64,000 nucleotides of DNA from Maratus speciosus (taxonomy: Eukaryota > Arthropoda > Arachnida > Araneae > Salticidae), in assembly GCA_963932465.1 (NCBI GenBank), contig OZ010794.1, positions 441,875,502 through 441,939,501 of the forward strand, in the 5' to 3' direction. The translations under genes were made by a program, and so were the position numbers. Within the stretch, counting starts at the first letter, position 1; each line of letters starts with the position of its first letter. The notes under the pieces were generated by a model. That model was not told the origin of the DNA, ran no database searches, and saw nothing but the letters and a program-made list of their open reading frames with translations. Of the stretch, positions 46,541 through 55,724 are shown piece after piece.

Positions 46541-47046
46541 TGTGGAGCTCCCGGCTGTAATACTCTGGTGTTGTAAATTTCCATGTTCTATCTCGTCCTT
46601 GTATATTGACGAAATTGTTATGTCAAAAATGTGTAATTATTTCTGTGCATAAAATAAAGGATCATTCGAGGCGACAGCCATAGTAGCTTTCAAACACGAT
46701 TCATATAGTTTTCCACGTTCAATCGCACCGTGCAATTTTCATTACTCTATTTATAGAGATACTGATTCAACACCAATTCCTTTATAAACAGCCAAAGACA
46801 CAGAAACGATTATACGATAGGTACTTTTCCTATTGTCAGTTAATCAATATCTATTTGGCGGCGTGGCGCCGGTAAAAACACAAGCACAATCGCTCTTATC
46901 AAGCGCCAAATAGAGAAAGATAAAAGATAATAGAGAAAAGATCACTGGTATGCGGCGTTGAAATTAGCTAATTACCATACTATTTACTAGTTATATGCAA
47001 AGTGTCATTGGTAAGTATCATTTATCATGGCAAAGTATCATTTTTT
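46541..47046. other. Spacer without recognisable genes
   Basis: AT-rich with a GC patch (GGCGGCGTGGCGCCGG at about 46857). No frame, no repeat structure beyond scattered short words. Confidence 0.45.
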
Positions 47047-47330
47047 GATACTACTTAGTTATCCCGTCGACCAAAAATCGATCGTCAAACTATAAGATTA
47101 AATGCCAATAATAGTTGATCGTAAATGTCACATTCACTTGACTTTAAGCAAGTTACACGTGTTTACGTCATCAAGTTATTTTTATTTCGACGTTTCATTT
47201 GTATTTTTATTAATGTTATACTAATTTATTTGTTCTTTCGTTATTTAAAATACAAATTGTGTCAATTTGTATAATTTGGCGATTTATATAATTTGGCGAA
47301 ATTGGCCGACGGGATAACTAAGTTAGTACC
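47047..47330. mobile_element. MITE family H1 copy (target of Gypsy-B)
   Basis: The left end GATACTACTTAGTTATCCCG and right end GACGGGATAACTAAGTTAGTACC (inverted partners) enclose an interior matching 43660-43920 and 62150-62400. Its last five bases, GTACC, are the target duplication of Gypsy-B. On the far side of Gypsy-B (51821-51890) lies a piece of the same interior in inverted orientation, so the insertion target was a rearranged pair of H1 copies. Confidence 0.78.
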
Positions 47331-47510
47331 TGTTATGTATTGAAACATACTTTTATGCTACCGGAGTGGCAACAGGCCGCACGCACGCTATATGTAAATA
47401 TACTCGATGGTCACTGCTTGATAGCTATGTTTCTGGCTTGTATACTAATATAATAAATAGGTTTAAGTTGCATTAGTATTAACTATTTATGTCTCGGTTA
47501 ATACTTAACA
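47331..47510 (+). repeat. 5' LTR of Gypsy-B (180 bp)
   Basis: Starts TGTTATGTATTGAAACATAC and ends ATACTTAACA; the same 180 bp are found at 51636-51815. A TATA-like TATAATAAATAG lies in the second half. Such short LTRs are usual for this kind of Ty3/gypsy element. Confidence 0.95.
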
Positions 47511-47526
47511 ATTGGCGACGAGGTAA
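47511..47526 (+). promoter_or_regulatory. Primer-binding site of Gypsy-B
   Basis: The sequence ATTGGCGACGAGGTAA follows the LTR; the TGG pairs with a tRNA CCA end. It is close to the site of Gypsy-A. The tRNA was not identified. Confidence 0.65.
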
Positions 47527-47710
47527 AAGTATTCAACTACGCTAATAGTATTCAGGGAACTGCCAAAATTGCTGAAGATTGGAGCTACGCTTATGTTTTA
47601 GGCCTAACTGAGGAAACGTTTACCGACGCATCAGAACTGTGAGTAATATATACATTTTGCTAATTTCTAATAAAGAACTTTTGTTTCACTCAACATTATT
47701 TTGTGAAGAG

Positions 47711-47830
47711 ATGACTAGTTTCGGCAGCTTGGAACCTTTCGACGTATCGGAACCATCAGCGTGGGATGCTTACCATGAACGCTTGGAATGCTTTTTAGAA
47801 GCAAACGATATCACTGAACCAACAAAAAAA
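47711..47830 (+). pseudogene. Gag N-terminus of Gypsy-B, cut short by the inversion
   Basis: From the ATG at 47711 forty codons read a Gag start (MTSFGSLEPFDVSEPSAWDA...CFLEANDITEPTKK), as in the K02A2.6-like/Mag-type group of Ty3/gypsy. At 47830 the sequence passes abruptly into the inverted block, where the frame continues through antisense codons to a stop at 47971. The next part of Gag, roughly the capsid up to the RDRLVCG block, is missing from the element altogether. Confidence 0.85.
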
Positions 47831-50142
47831 GCGGGCCACCCCTTCAAAACCCAGTTGAGAACTCGAGCTAAGATAGGGTCTTGCATAGTCATCCGTGCAA
47901 TATCTTTGGCTGAGATGGGAGGCTTGTCCAGAGCCTCCAGGAGTAATACTTCATTAGAAGATGTCCCATGATGAATCATCTGTGGATGAGGTAGACGACT
48001 AAGTCCATCTGCATTAGAAATCAATTTACCAGGTTTGTATACAAGATGGTAATCATATGAGCTTAAAGCTAGGGACCACCGCTGCATTCTTGGGGACAAC
48101 ATTGTTGGTGTGGGTTTATCGCTGGCGAGAAGGCCCAGTAAAGGCTTGTGGTCAGTTCTTATTTCGAATTTCTGCCCATAAAGGTAGTTGTGAAACTTCT
48201 TAACCCCTTGAATGATGGCCAAGGCTTCTTTGTCTATCTGAGCATACCGACGCTCTGTTGGGTTCATCGTTCTTGAATAGAATGCCACTGGAGCTTCAAC
48301 TCCCTCTGACAATTTGTGGCTGAGAACAGCGCCAGCACCATACTGGGAAGCATCACATGTCAGGATGATTGGTTTCTTTTCATCGAAATGTACAAGGAGG
48401 GAATCACTTGATAAGAGATTTTTAACCTTATGAAAAGCTTCTTCGTGGCTTTTCTTCCATTTCCACACTGCTCCCTTGTCTAGCAAGCGATGAAGAGGCT
48501 CTGCCACTGTTGCTTTACTTTGTAGAAAGACATGATAAAAGTTCAGTAGACCCAAAAATGCTTGGAGTTCCTCTCTCTTTGTTGGAGTAGGGGCTTCTTG
48601 AATAGCTTTTATTTTGTTCTTTGTGGGTTTAATACCTCTCTCGTTGATTTCATAACCTAAGAATTCAATTTTTGGTGTTCCAATAATACATTTATTTTTG
48701 TTTAAACGTAACCCAGCCTTAGAGAATCGATCAAGAACTTCACGAAATCGCTTGGCTAGTTCTTCTTCTGTAGAACCTTTGATCAAGACATCATCATAGT
48801 ATGGAAACACCCCTGGTATGTTTACGAGCAATGTCTCAATGAACCGCTGGAATATTCCAGGAGCTGTGGAAATGCCAAATTGGAGGCGATTACACTTGAA
48901 TGCTCCACGATGTGTCACAACTGTTTGTGCCATGGCAGAAGATTCATCCACGACTAATTGCAGATATGCTTGGGACAAATCAAGCTTTATGAAAAGTCGG
49001 CCTCCTGTTAAATCTGCAAGAATTTGATTTACTGCCGGTACTGGATATGGATGGGTGCCCAAAGCCTTGTTGACTGTACATTTATAGTCACCACATAACC
49101 TAATCTCTCCATTAGATTTCAGGACAGGAACAACAGGAGTTGCCCAATCAGAGTAACTAACTGGTTCAAGAACTCCCTGGTCTTGTAGTCGTTGCAATTC
49201 CTTCTCAATCTTGGGTCTTAGAGCAAATGGTACATTCCTAGCTTTCAGCTGAATTGGACGAACTGAGGGATCCAAATGTAACTTGATAGGTGTACCTGTA
49301 AACTTTCCCAGTTCTTCCTTGAAAACATTAGAGAATTCACTCAGGGCATCATCCAAAGTAGAATTTAGTATTCTATGGATGCCTGTTACCTTTATTCCTA
49401 ATGGTTCGAACCAATTTAGACCAAGAATTCCTTGGCGTTTCTTCATAGCAATCAGAAGTGGAAGTTCCTGCTCGTATGAAGCATATTTAACTCTAACTTG
49501 GCACTGACCCAAGATTTCTACTGGTTGTTTATTATAGTCTTTGACAACGAAAGGAGACTTTTTCAACAGTGGAACATTGTGAGGATATAACTGGTCTAAA
49601 GTACCTTTGTCAATGATTGATATTTTAGCTCCTGAATCTACTTCCATAACACATGGTCTACCGTTGATCAGGATGGTTGTTTTCATGTTTAATGTTTCCA
49701 TACTGTTGAGGCACACAACTTTCAAATGGACGATGTCTAAACTCTCTGCGTCAAAGGAATCAGAGTCACTGTCTTGTAAATTCTGTTCATGTACAGTTTC
49801 CCGAGAAAAATTTGATTTGCGTCGACAGACTCTTTGAATGTGGCCCTTCTTTTTGCATGCACGACATTCAGCATCTTTAAATTTGCATTGTGCTCTTGAA
49901 TGGTTGCCTCCACAACCAGCACAATTTCCTTTCTGACAATGCCTTTGATTTCGATTTTGTCTCTTGTCAAGAGGCATAATTGAAACAGTTCCAGATCCTC
50001 TAATCTCTTTTACATGAGAATTAGCCATTTCTGCTGCCAAAGCCTTATCTAGTGCTTGAGCAAACGTCAACGATGTTTCGGCGAGTAAACGTCGTTGGAG
50101 AGCTTCATCTCTCATACCGCACACCAACCTATCTCGGAGCAT
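47770..50142 (-). CDS. Inverted Gag(NC)-protease-RT-RNase H frame of Gypsy-B
   Basis: A 790-residue open frame in reverse to the element. It opens in Gag (MLRDRLVCGMRDEA) and carries two zinc knuckles (about residues 74-106: CAGCGGNHSRAQC and CRACKKKGHIQRVC), a retropepsin with VDSGA (about 168), RT with the first Asp in KLDLSQAYLQL (about 388) and YYDD (448-451), and RNase H with TCDASQYGAG, IDKEALAI and RTDHKP (597, 639, 664). It then reads the RNase H-integrase linker (714-771). The last 19 residues are the antisense of the Gag start. All catalytic residues I can check are present. Reading toward the 5' LTR, it has no known promoter. Confidence 0.9.
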   Translation of the reverse strand: MLRDRLVCGMRDEALQRRLLAETSLTFAQALDKALAAEMANSHVKEIRGSGTVSIMPLDKRQNRNQRHCQKGNCAGCGGNHSRAQCKFKDAECRACKKKGHIQRVCRRKSNFSRETVHEQNLQDSDSDSFDAESLDIVHLKVVCLNSMETLNMKTTILINGRPCVMEVDSGAKISIIDKGTLDQLYPHNVPLLKKSPFVVKDYNKQPVEILGQCQVRVKYASYEQELPLLIAMKKRQGILGLNWFEPLGIKVTGIHRILNSTLDDALSEFSNVFKEELGKFTGTPIKLHLDPSVRPIQLKARNVPFALRPKIEKELQRLQDQGVLEPVSYSDWATPVVPVLKSNGEIRLCGDYKCTVNKALGTHPYPVPAVNQILADLTGGRLFIKLDLSQAYLQLVVDESSAMAQTVVTHRGAFKCNRLQFGISTAPGIFQRFIETLLVNIPGVFPYYDDVLIKGSTEEELAKRFREVLDRFSKAGLRLNKNKCIIGTPKIEFLGYEINERGIKPTKNKIKAIQEAPTPTKREELQAFLGLLNFYHVFLQSKATVAEPLHRLLDKGAVWKWKKSHEEAFHKVKNLLSSDSLLVHFDEKKPIILTCDASQYGAGAVLSHKLSEGVEAPVAFYSRTMNPTERRYAQIDKEALAIIQGVKKFHNYLYGQKFEIRTDHKPLLGLLASDKPTPTMLSPRMQRWSLALSSYDYHLVYKPGKLISNADGLSRLPHPQMIHHGTSSNEVLLLEALDKPPISAKDIARMTMQDPILARVLNWVLKGWPAFFVGSVISFASKKHSKRSW
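47830..48004 (-). repeat. 175-bp inverted duplication, left arm (Gypsy-B)
   Basis: This arm is the reverse complement of 50164-50338, with a single difference noted (one codon, Leu versus Ser in SSNEV-L/S-LLEAL). It encodes the RNase H-integrase linker (SRLPHPQMIHHG...VLKGWPA). It is the far end of the inverted block. Confidence 0.92.
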
Positions 50143-51625
50143 GACATCTAACGAAAGTCTACCACTTAGTCGTCTACCTCATCCACAGATGATTCATCAT
50201 GGGACATCTTCTAATGAAGTATCACTCCTGGAGGCTCTGGACAAGCCTCCCATCTCAGCCAAAGATATTGCACGGATGACTATGCAAGACCCTATCTTAG
50301 CTCGAGTTCTCAACTGGGTTTTGAAGGGGTGGCCCGCTGAAAATCCAGACGCAGAATTCACCCCCTATTTCCAACGGCGACTGGAAATCTCAACCCACAA
50401 AGGATGCCTCCTTTGGGGATGCAGGGTCATAATACCCAGGAAGGCACAAGAACACCTATTGGCAACTGTCCACAGTTCGCATCAAGGCATCGTACGTACA
50501 AAGAGCCTCGCAAGAAGTTACATGTGGTGGCCAAAGATGGATAGTCAAATTGAAGACACAGTAAATAGGTGCAATATTTGTCAACAAACACGACATGCAC
50601 TTCCTAAGACACTGGGAACATGGGAATGCCTTAGAAAACCATGGTCAAGACTCCACATAGATCATGCTGGACCTTTTCAGGGATCCCTTTTCCTCATTGT
50701 CGTTGATGCATATTCAAAATGGCTAGAGGTTATTAAGGTATCGTCAACAGACTCACCTTGTGCTATTGAAGCTTTGAGGAAGCTTTTTGGCTCACATGGT
50801 ATTCCCGACACCATAGTCTCAGATAACGGACCTGGCTTCACATCGTCTGAATTTGAACGGTTCCTTATTAGAAACGGAATCCATCATACATTCACAGCTC
50901 CTGGACATCCTTCATCAAACGGACAAACAGAACGGATGGTGCAGACAACAAAAGATGCACTTCGAAGAATTGTTTCGGGGAATTGGAATACTAGACTTGC
51001 ATCATTCTTATTAGCACAACATGCTACGCCCAATTCTGCTACCAATGTTTCTCCAGCAGAGCTGCTTATGAACCGCCGTTTGAAAACCTGCCTTGACAGG
51101 ATCCATCCAGATTTTTCAGAGCCTAATCCTAAGGATCTGTCTAATTTAAGATTCCGGATGTTTGCACCTCTAGATTTAGTATATGCTCGAGGATTCCACC
51201 CTCACGACAAATGGGTACCATCTACAGTAATAGAAGTAATTAGCCCCACAATGTATGAGGTTTTAACGGATAAAGGTCTTGTGTGGAAAAGACACATTGA
51301 CCAACTAAGACGACGCCTGGGCAATCCTCGACATATGACAGACTCCGATAGTTCTTCAGCATATCCATCTAATGTCCCAACACCTTCACCGTTGAAGTTA
51401 GAATCAGTAGGAGACAGCGAGAACTCTGAGCCAGCAGGAAGCAACCAGGATCCAGTTCTGCCGACAAAGGACGTGGTTTCAGAGCCTAGGAAGATGGGCA
51501 GTTTAATTGGAACTGCACCTGCAGTGGTTGGAAAGTTGCCTGATGTTGCAAGTCCAGCGGTCCTTCCATCAAGACCAGTCAGAGCTAAACATCCACCAAC
51601 CTGGCTAAAGGACTATGTTACATAG
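50141..51625 (+). CDS. Integrase frame of Gypsy-B
   Basis: A 494-codon frame; the true pol sequence begins at the 175-bp linker (50164) and the first residues (MTSNESL) are antisense Gag. It contains the HHCC zinc domain (VHSSHQG and CNICQQ, about residues 105-147), the DDE core (HIDHAGPF D174, VSDNGPGF D228, NGQTER E264; 35 residues between the last two) and the C-terminal module (VYARGFHPHDKWVPS...KRHIDQLRRRLG). A low-complexity tail ends in RAKHPPTWLKDYVT. It is of K02A2.6-like/Mag type. Integrase looks intact but lacks its own ribosome entry, since gag and pol upstream are inverted. Confidence 0.93.
   Translation: MTSNESLPLSRLPHPQMIHHGTSSNEVSLLEALDKPPISAKDIARMTMQDPILARVLNWVLKGWPAENPDAEFTPYFQRRLEISTHKGCLLWGCRVIIPRKAQEHLLATVHSSHQGIVRTKSLARSYMWWPKMDSQIEDTVNRCNICQQTRHALPKTLGTWECLRKPWSRLHIDHAGPFQGSLFLIVVDAYSKWLEVIKVSSTDSPCAIEALRKLFGSHGIPDTIVSDNGPGFTSSEFERFLIRNGIHHTFTAPGHPSSNGQTERMVQTTKDALRRIVSGNWNTRLASFLLAQHATPNSATNVSPAELLMNRRLKTCLDRIHPDFSEPNPKDLSNLRFRMFAPLDLVYARGFHPHDKWVPSTVIEVISPTMYEVLTDKGLVWKRHIDQLRRRLGNPRHMTDSDSSSAYPSNVPTPSPLKLESVGDSENSEPAGSNQDPVLPTKDVVSEPRKMGSLIGTAPAVVGKLPDVASPAVLPSRPVRAKHPPTWLKDYVT
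50164..50338 (+). repeat. 175-bp inverted duplication, right arm (Gypsy-B)
   Basis: This copy is in the expected place and direction, directly joined to the integrase zinc domain. Its left border (50163/50164) is the junction with mid-Gag of the inverted block. Confidence 0.92.
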
Positions 51626-51635
51626 GGGGGAGGAA
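51625..51635 (+). promoter_or_regulatory. Polypurine tract of Gypsy-B
   Basis: GGGGGGAGGAA lies directly against the 3' LTR start at 51636 and overlaps the pol stop codon (TAG 51623-51625). It is the expected primer for plus-strand synthesis and confirms that the 3' end of the element is in normal orientation. Confidence 0.88.
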
Positions 51636-51815
51636 TGTTATGTATTGAAACATACTTTTATGCTACCGGAGTGGCAACAGGCCGCACGCACGCTATATGT
51701 AAATATACTCGATGGTCACTGCTTGATAGCTATGTTTCTGGCTTGTATACTAATATAATAAATAGGTTTAAGTTGCATTAGTATTAACTATTTATGTCTC
51801 GGTTAATACTTAACA
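51636..51815 (+). repeat. 3' LTR of Gypsy-B (180 bp)
   Basis: Same 180 bp as at 47331-47510 with no difference found, which indicates a recent insertion. It is followed by the target duplication GTACC (51816-51820). Confidence 0.95.
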
Positions 51816-51902
51816 GTACCTAATAAACATTAATAAAAATACAAATAAAAAGTCGAATTGAAAATCACTTGATGACGTAACAAACACGTGTATTGTGTTT
51901 AA

Positions 51903-52080
51903 TCTATATAATAAAAGCCTAAGTCATGTGACTGTCATCAATAGTTCCGGGCTACCGCTTCACTATTTATAAGCCAAGCGGCCAACTTAGTACTTTAATG
52001 TTAGCCAGGCGCAGGTGATAAATCGCCAAATATTATATAGATTATTGCTATAAAGCGCAAAGCATTTGGCTGTCATCAAC
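51903..52080 (+). mobile_element. Helitron 5' end
   Basis: After an A the sequence starts TCTATATAATAAAAGCCTAA and continues for about 170 bp in step with 61409-61560 (TACTTTAATGTTAGCCAGGC and others). TC with a TATA-rich start fits a Helitron 5' terminus. No matching 3' end was found downstream. Confidence 0.62.
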
Positions 52081-52731
52081 AGTTTGCGACAGCATAAAAC
52101 AGCATAAAAGTTACACTTTTAGAAAGATCGTATTAAAAAAATTATAATGTTTGAGAGATTAGCTACATTCAAATATCTATTTATTCTGAGATAACATCAA
52201 TTGAAATGACATTGACAGTCCTATATCTGTTTCCACCAAAGTAAACACAAAAGATTCGTTCTTCATTGAGCGATAAAAATATTAATTTATGGAGGTAATC
52301 ATTCACACAGCAAGCTCTCCAGCAATGAATTTTGTGCAAAAATAATTCACGCCTTTAAGCCAATCAATGTTCAGCATCTAATTCTGTTAGGTAAACTGCT
52401 ATACAATTCAACTTCTTTCACGCTATTTTCTTCAAAAACAAACCCAACTCATGTAATAATATTTAATGAATGACATTTCAAATCGCATAGTCAAATAATT
52501 TGATATTTATGTATTATCCGTGCCAGGAGGATAGATCACCGTAGATGATTGTTAATAGCCAAACCTTTGTCAATATCACATTCAAAACAGTGATTTAATA
52601 TACTTTTATTAAACAAGAGCATTAAAAATGGTAACTAATATTGAAGCAATGTAAAATTGCACAAAACAATAATTAAACACTGAACAAAAATGAATGATCT
52701 TGACGTCACATTCACTTGACGTCAGATTCGT
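52081..52731. other. AT-rich spacer
   Basis: No frame or repeat recognised, apart from weak similarity of the words GCCAAA and CATCAA to the MITE interiors around it. Confidence 0.45.
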
Positions 52732-52938
52732 GGTACAGATGTCATATTCGCCCCATATTGGCGCGATTTTTTTCGGTTGCCAATTTGGCGAAAACATCAA
52801 CAGCATAAACAACATAATACGGGTTACCACATCAAACAAAATAACGACACTTTGACGCAAGTTAAGTACCTGTTGCCTATATGATATTGGCGACAGAAAA
52901 AAATCGCGCCAATATGGGGCGAATATGATATCTGTGCC
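52732..52938. mobile_element. MITE family H2 (207 bp, perfect 8-bp target duplication)
   Basis: Inverted ends (GGTACAGATGTCATATTCG and partner ending ATATCTGTGCC) of about 43 bp are flanked by a perfect duplication AGATTCGT (52724-52731, 52939-52946). An 8-bp duplication suggests a hAT-like mobiliser. Related copies are at 43456-43651 and, worn, at 61630-61830. Confidence 0.92.
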
Positions 52939-52946
52939 AGATTCGT

Positions 52947-54230
52947 TTACATGTTTGTTACGTCAAGAAGTGATTTTTAATTCGACATTTATCTGTATTT
53001 TTAATTATGTTTTACAGATATTAGTTTTTCTCTAATTAAAATATCAATTACGTCATTAAACGGAGACGTCATGATATAAAAAGAGTACAAACATTCAAAC
53101 AATGTGATGATGCATTAGTACAATAGATCAGTTTCAGCCGTTTTAATTGAAGGTGTCCATTTATTTTATTGGGCGTTTGGCGAATAGTTTGGCGATAGTT
53201 TTTTTTTTTTTTTCATAGGAAGTGATCGACGGGATAATGGAGAACAACTCTAAAAAGATATTATTGACAATATTGTCTTAATGCAAGTGTGGGTATTATT
53301 AAAGGCTTTTCACAAAAAAAAAAAAAAAATTCATTGACTAAATCCTATTAGCTAAAACACGCATTTGGCTAGAGGCCCAATTGCGGAAGATTACTTAATA
53401 GTTTAAAAATCTCCTCATTTGTGAACGTATTGCAACTGATAAGCAAACGAACACGAAGCATACATTTCTAAGTGAACTAAGCGGTTTTCCGAAGAAAAAA
53501 AATACAACTCAACTAAAAATATCGAAATGCTGCGATGATCGCGAAGTGTTCTTGAGTTCTCTATCAGAATCTCTCGATTTGGCGAAGAATTAAGCATATG
53601 AGTTAAATTATGAATAAAAGTAACATATTGCAATGCATAGCATACATTTAAGGGAGACTAAACTGGTCGCCAGAGACGGCTAGTGTCAAGAGATTGTGAC
53701 ATTTACGATCAACCATTATTTTCATTTAACTTATAGTTTGGCGATAGTTTTTTGGTCGATGGGTTAATCAAGTAGTACCAATAAATCACATATTTGAAAT
53801 ATAAAAGAGAAAATAAATTAAAATATTTTACATTTTCGGGATTTAGATGAGGCTGTCCATTTATTTCAAAAACTAATATCACTGAGAAATTCAGGGAAAA
53901 ATATTTTTCTTTCCTAATTATTATTATTATCATTTATTTACATAACGGAATAAAGCAGTAAACTTTTTTTGTTTTACAGTAAAATAAGTTCATGTTTTTA
54001 AAATAAAATGCTAGAACATATGAAAATTTTAAAATTAACGACTATCATTTGCAAACCATAAAGCAAATCGTAATGAAAATGGGAAAAGACAAATGGAAAA
54101 CAAATTTAAAAATATGTCTCTTTCTCATGTTAGATGGCGCTAGTAGCAGGGCAATCATGTGTTTTCTGACCACGTGTACAGCGGACAAAGGAAACAGAGC
54201 TATTGGGAGGGTTTTTATTATGATAAGGGG
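52947..54230. other. AT-rich spacer with MITE H1 ends
   Basis: Isolated right-end pieces of MITE H1 are seen at about 53180-53245 (GATCGACGGGATAATGG) and 53735-53775 (GGTCGATGGGTTAATCAAG). Otherwise there is nothing recognisable. Confidence 0.45.
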
Positions 54231-54249
54231 GTCTTGGCACGAACATAAG

Positions 54250-54470
54250 AAAGAAGTTCCTTTACTATCATTAGAAAAAAATTCATGCTTTGGTCCTCTG
54301 AATGCTCGCCTATTTACATTTGTTTCTTGTAGCGATTGTTTGGATTTTCTCCAGTCCTTTATTAATTTTTCTCTTACATTCCATTCTCTTTCAGCAGCTC
54401 TGTTTCCATTCTTTTCAGAATATTCAACAATCTTCAATTTAAATCCCACAGTATAACTATTATTCTTTCA
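54250..54470 (-). pseudogene. Pogo-like transposase N-terminal helix-turn-helix
   Basis: The minus strand reads TVGFKLKIVEYSEKNGNRAA, EREWNVREKLIKDWRKSKQ and NRRAFRGPKHEF. This is the N-terminal DNA-binding domain of pogo-like/POGK-type proteins (FKLxxVxxAExxGNRAAxRxFxVxEKxIRxWRKQK followed by a basic RAFRG linker). The frame runs on to 54045 but without further family features. It is an isolated fragment; a second fragment of the same family is at 45371-45700. Confidence 0.68.
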
Positions 54471-54474
54471 AAAC

Positions 54475-54487
54475 TTTCCCATATTCT

Positions 54488-54522
<35 letters not shown>

Positions 54523-55724
54523 CGATCAAAACACAACACCACGAAATTCACCGCAAAACAAAATATCGGCAAAGATTCTTTTTTCGTAACTTTAGCCCAA
54601 TAAATTTAGAGCACGTGCATATTTTCTTTAACGAAGAACGAGTTGAAATCTTTAAAATGATGGGGGGTGGGGGGGGGTAGAGATCCTTCCCCAGGGAGCT
54701 CTCCCAGGGGAATCAGGCAATGGGGGATATTCCATCTCCGTTTTGATCACATTGTCAAGGTAAAAACTTCTAGCGTAAAGAAGGCAAGGCTCCGTAGATT
54801 TGTAATGTAAACCCCCGTTAGCCAATGAAACAGTTCATGAGGCAAAGCAGTATCTTCCTTTCTTATCAGTTAGAAGTTCCTTGGGTAAATTACCGGTATC
54901 ACGTGACTTTTTTTCAGCCTCGAACCCATATTTGGAATATCCTCCATTCCTTATCTCGCTATGGAGTGACCATTGAGTATGTCAATGGAAGTGAGAACAG
55001 ATAAATGAATCCATTGCGACTTTAATGCGAAGAAAATATTTTGGCGATTTTTTCTGCTTCAAAACGCGAGTAAACACGGTTTATTTAAAATCATATAAGA
55101 GTTAAGAGTTTCCTAAAGATTCAGAAACTCTAACTTTTAAGAACTATTATATTAAACACGATTTCTTGCCATTATATTCCTCAACTGCTTATTTTTTCAA
55201 TTTTGTGGAATCAAAAACCCTTGAACTACCCGTCGTGCAAATGAGTTAATGTTTCATTTTCCAATAATTATACTATTTTAAAATTCTAGTATATCTATAA
55301 GTGCGTTTTAAACTATATTTAGGAAAGAATTCCATATCCTGTTCCTTTTTTTTTTTTTTTTTTTTTTTTTTTTGCGACAAATATTTGAATGTGTCTTGTT
55401 GAGTTCTTCAGCGTTTGGGGTTGTTTTCTTACTACTGACATGGATTTTATCTTCATGACGCCATACCACGGTTTCGCAACCAGGGGGCGCACTCTATTCT
55501 AAGCAAATCTCTATCCGAACGAAACTCCGTTTTACAACCTGTCTGTAGATATATTAGTCGAGGGGATCGGGCCCATAGCATACGAGATAGGTAGGCGCCC
55601 CCTGGCAGTAAAAAGTGGAACTAAAATATGTAAGTCTATGGTGCATAATATGAAAGAGTGGTCAAAGGGGTGTCGGCAAAAGTTAGAAAAGTGGCCCCCG
55701 GGTGAAACGGGGGAAGGATAAAAA
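54475..55724. other. Spacer with poly-A and poly-T runs
   Basis: Homopolymers of over 30 A (54489-54521) and nearly 30 T (55348-55375), a G-run (54663-54677), and mixed-composition DNA with no readable frame. A pair of AGGGGGCGC / GGCGCCCCCT words (55481 and 55596) forms a weak inverted pair. Confidence 0.5.

Larger units (their letters stand above)
47331..51815 (+). mobile_element. Gypsy-B: recent Ty3/gypsy element with inverted pol core
   Basis: A 4485-bp element with two 180-bp LTRs that I find identical base for base and a perfect 5-bp target duplication GTACC (47326-47330, 51816-51820). The primer-binding site, gag start, integrase and polypurine tract all read on the plus strand. However, the block from mid-Gag through protease, RT and RNase H (47830-50163) reads on the minus strand. 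The two ends of the block carry a 175-bp inverted duplication. No frameshift or stop breaks the inverted frame. The element cannot make a normal Gag-Pol and must have been moved by proteins of a sister copy. Confidence 0.93.

Noticed and set aside
48818..49837. Plus-strand frames inside Gypsy-B
   Set aside because: They are antisense to the long RT-bearing frame.
54049..54456. Plus-strand open frame of 135 codons
   Set aside because: It is antisense to the recognisable pogo-like helix-turn-helix on the minus strand.
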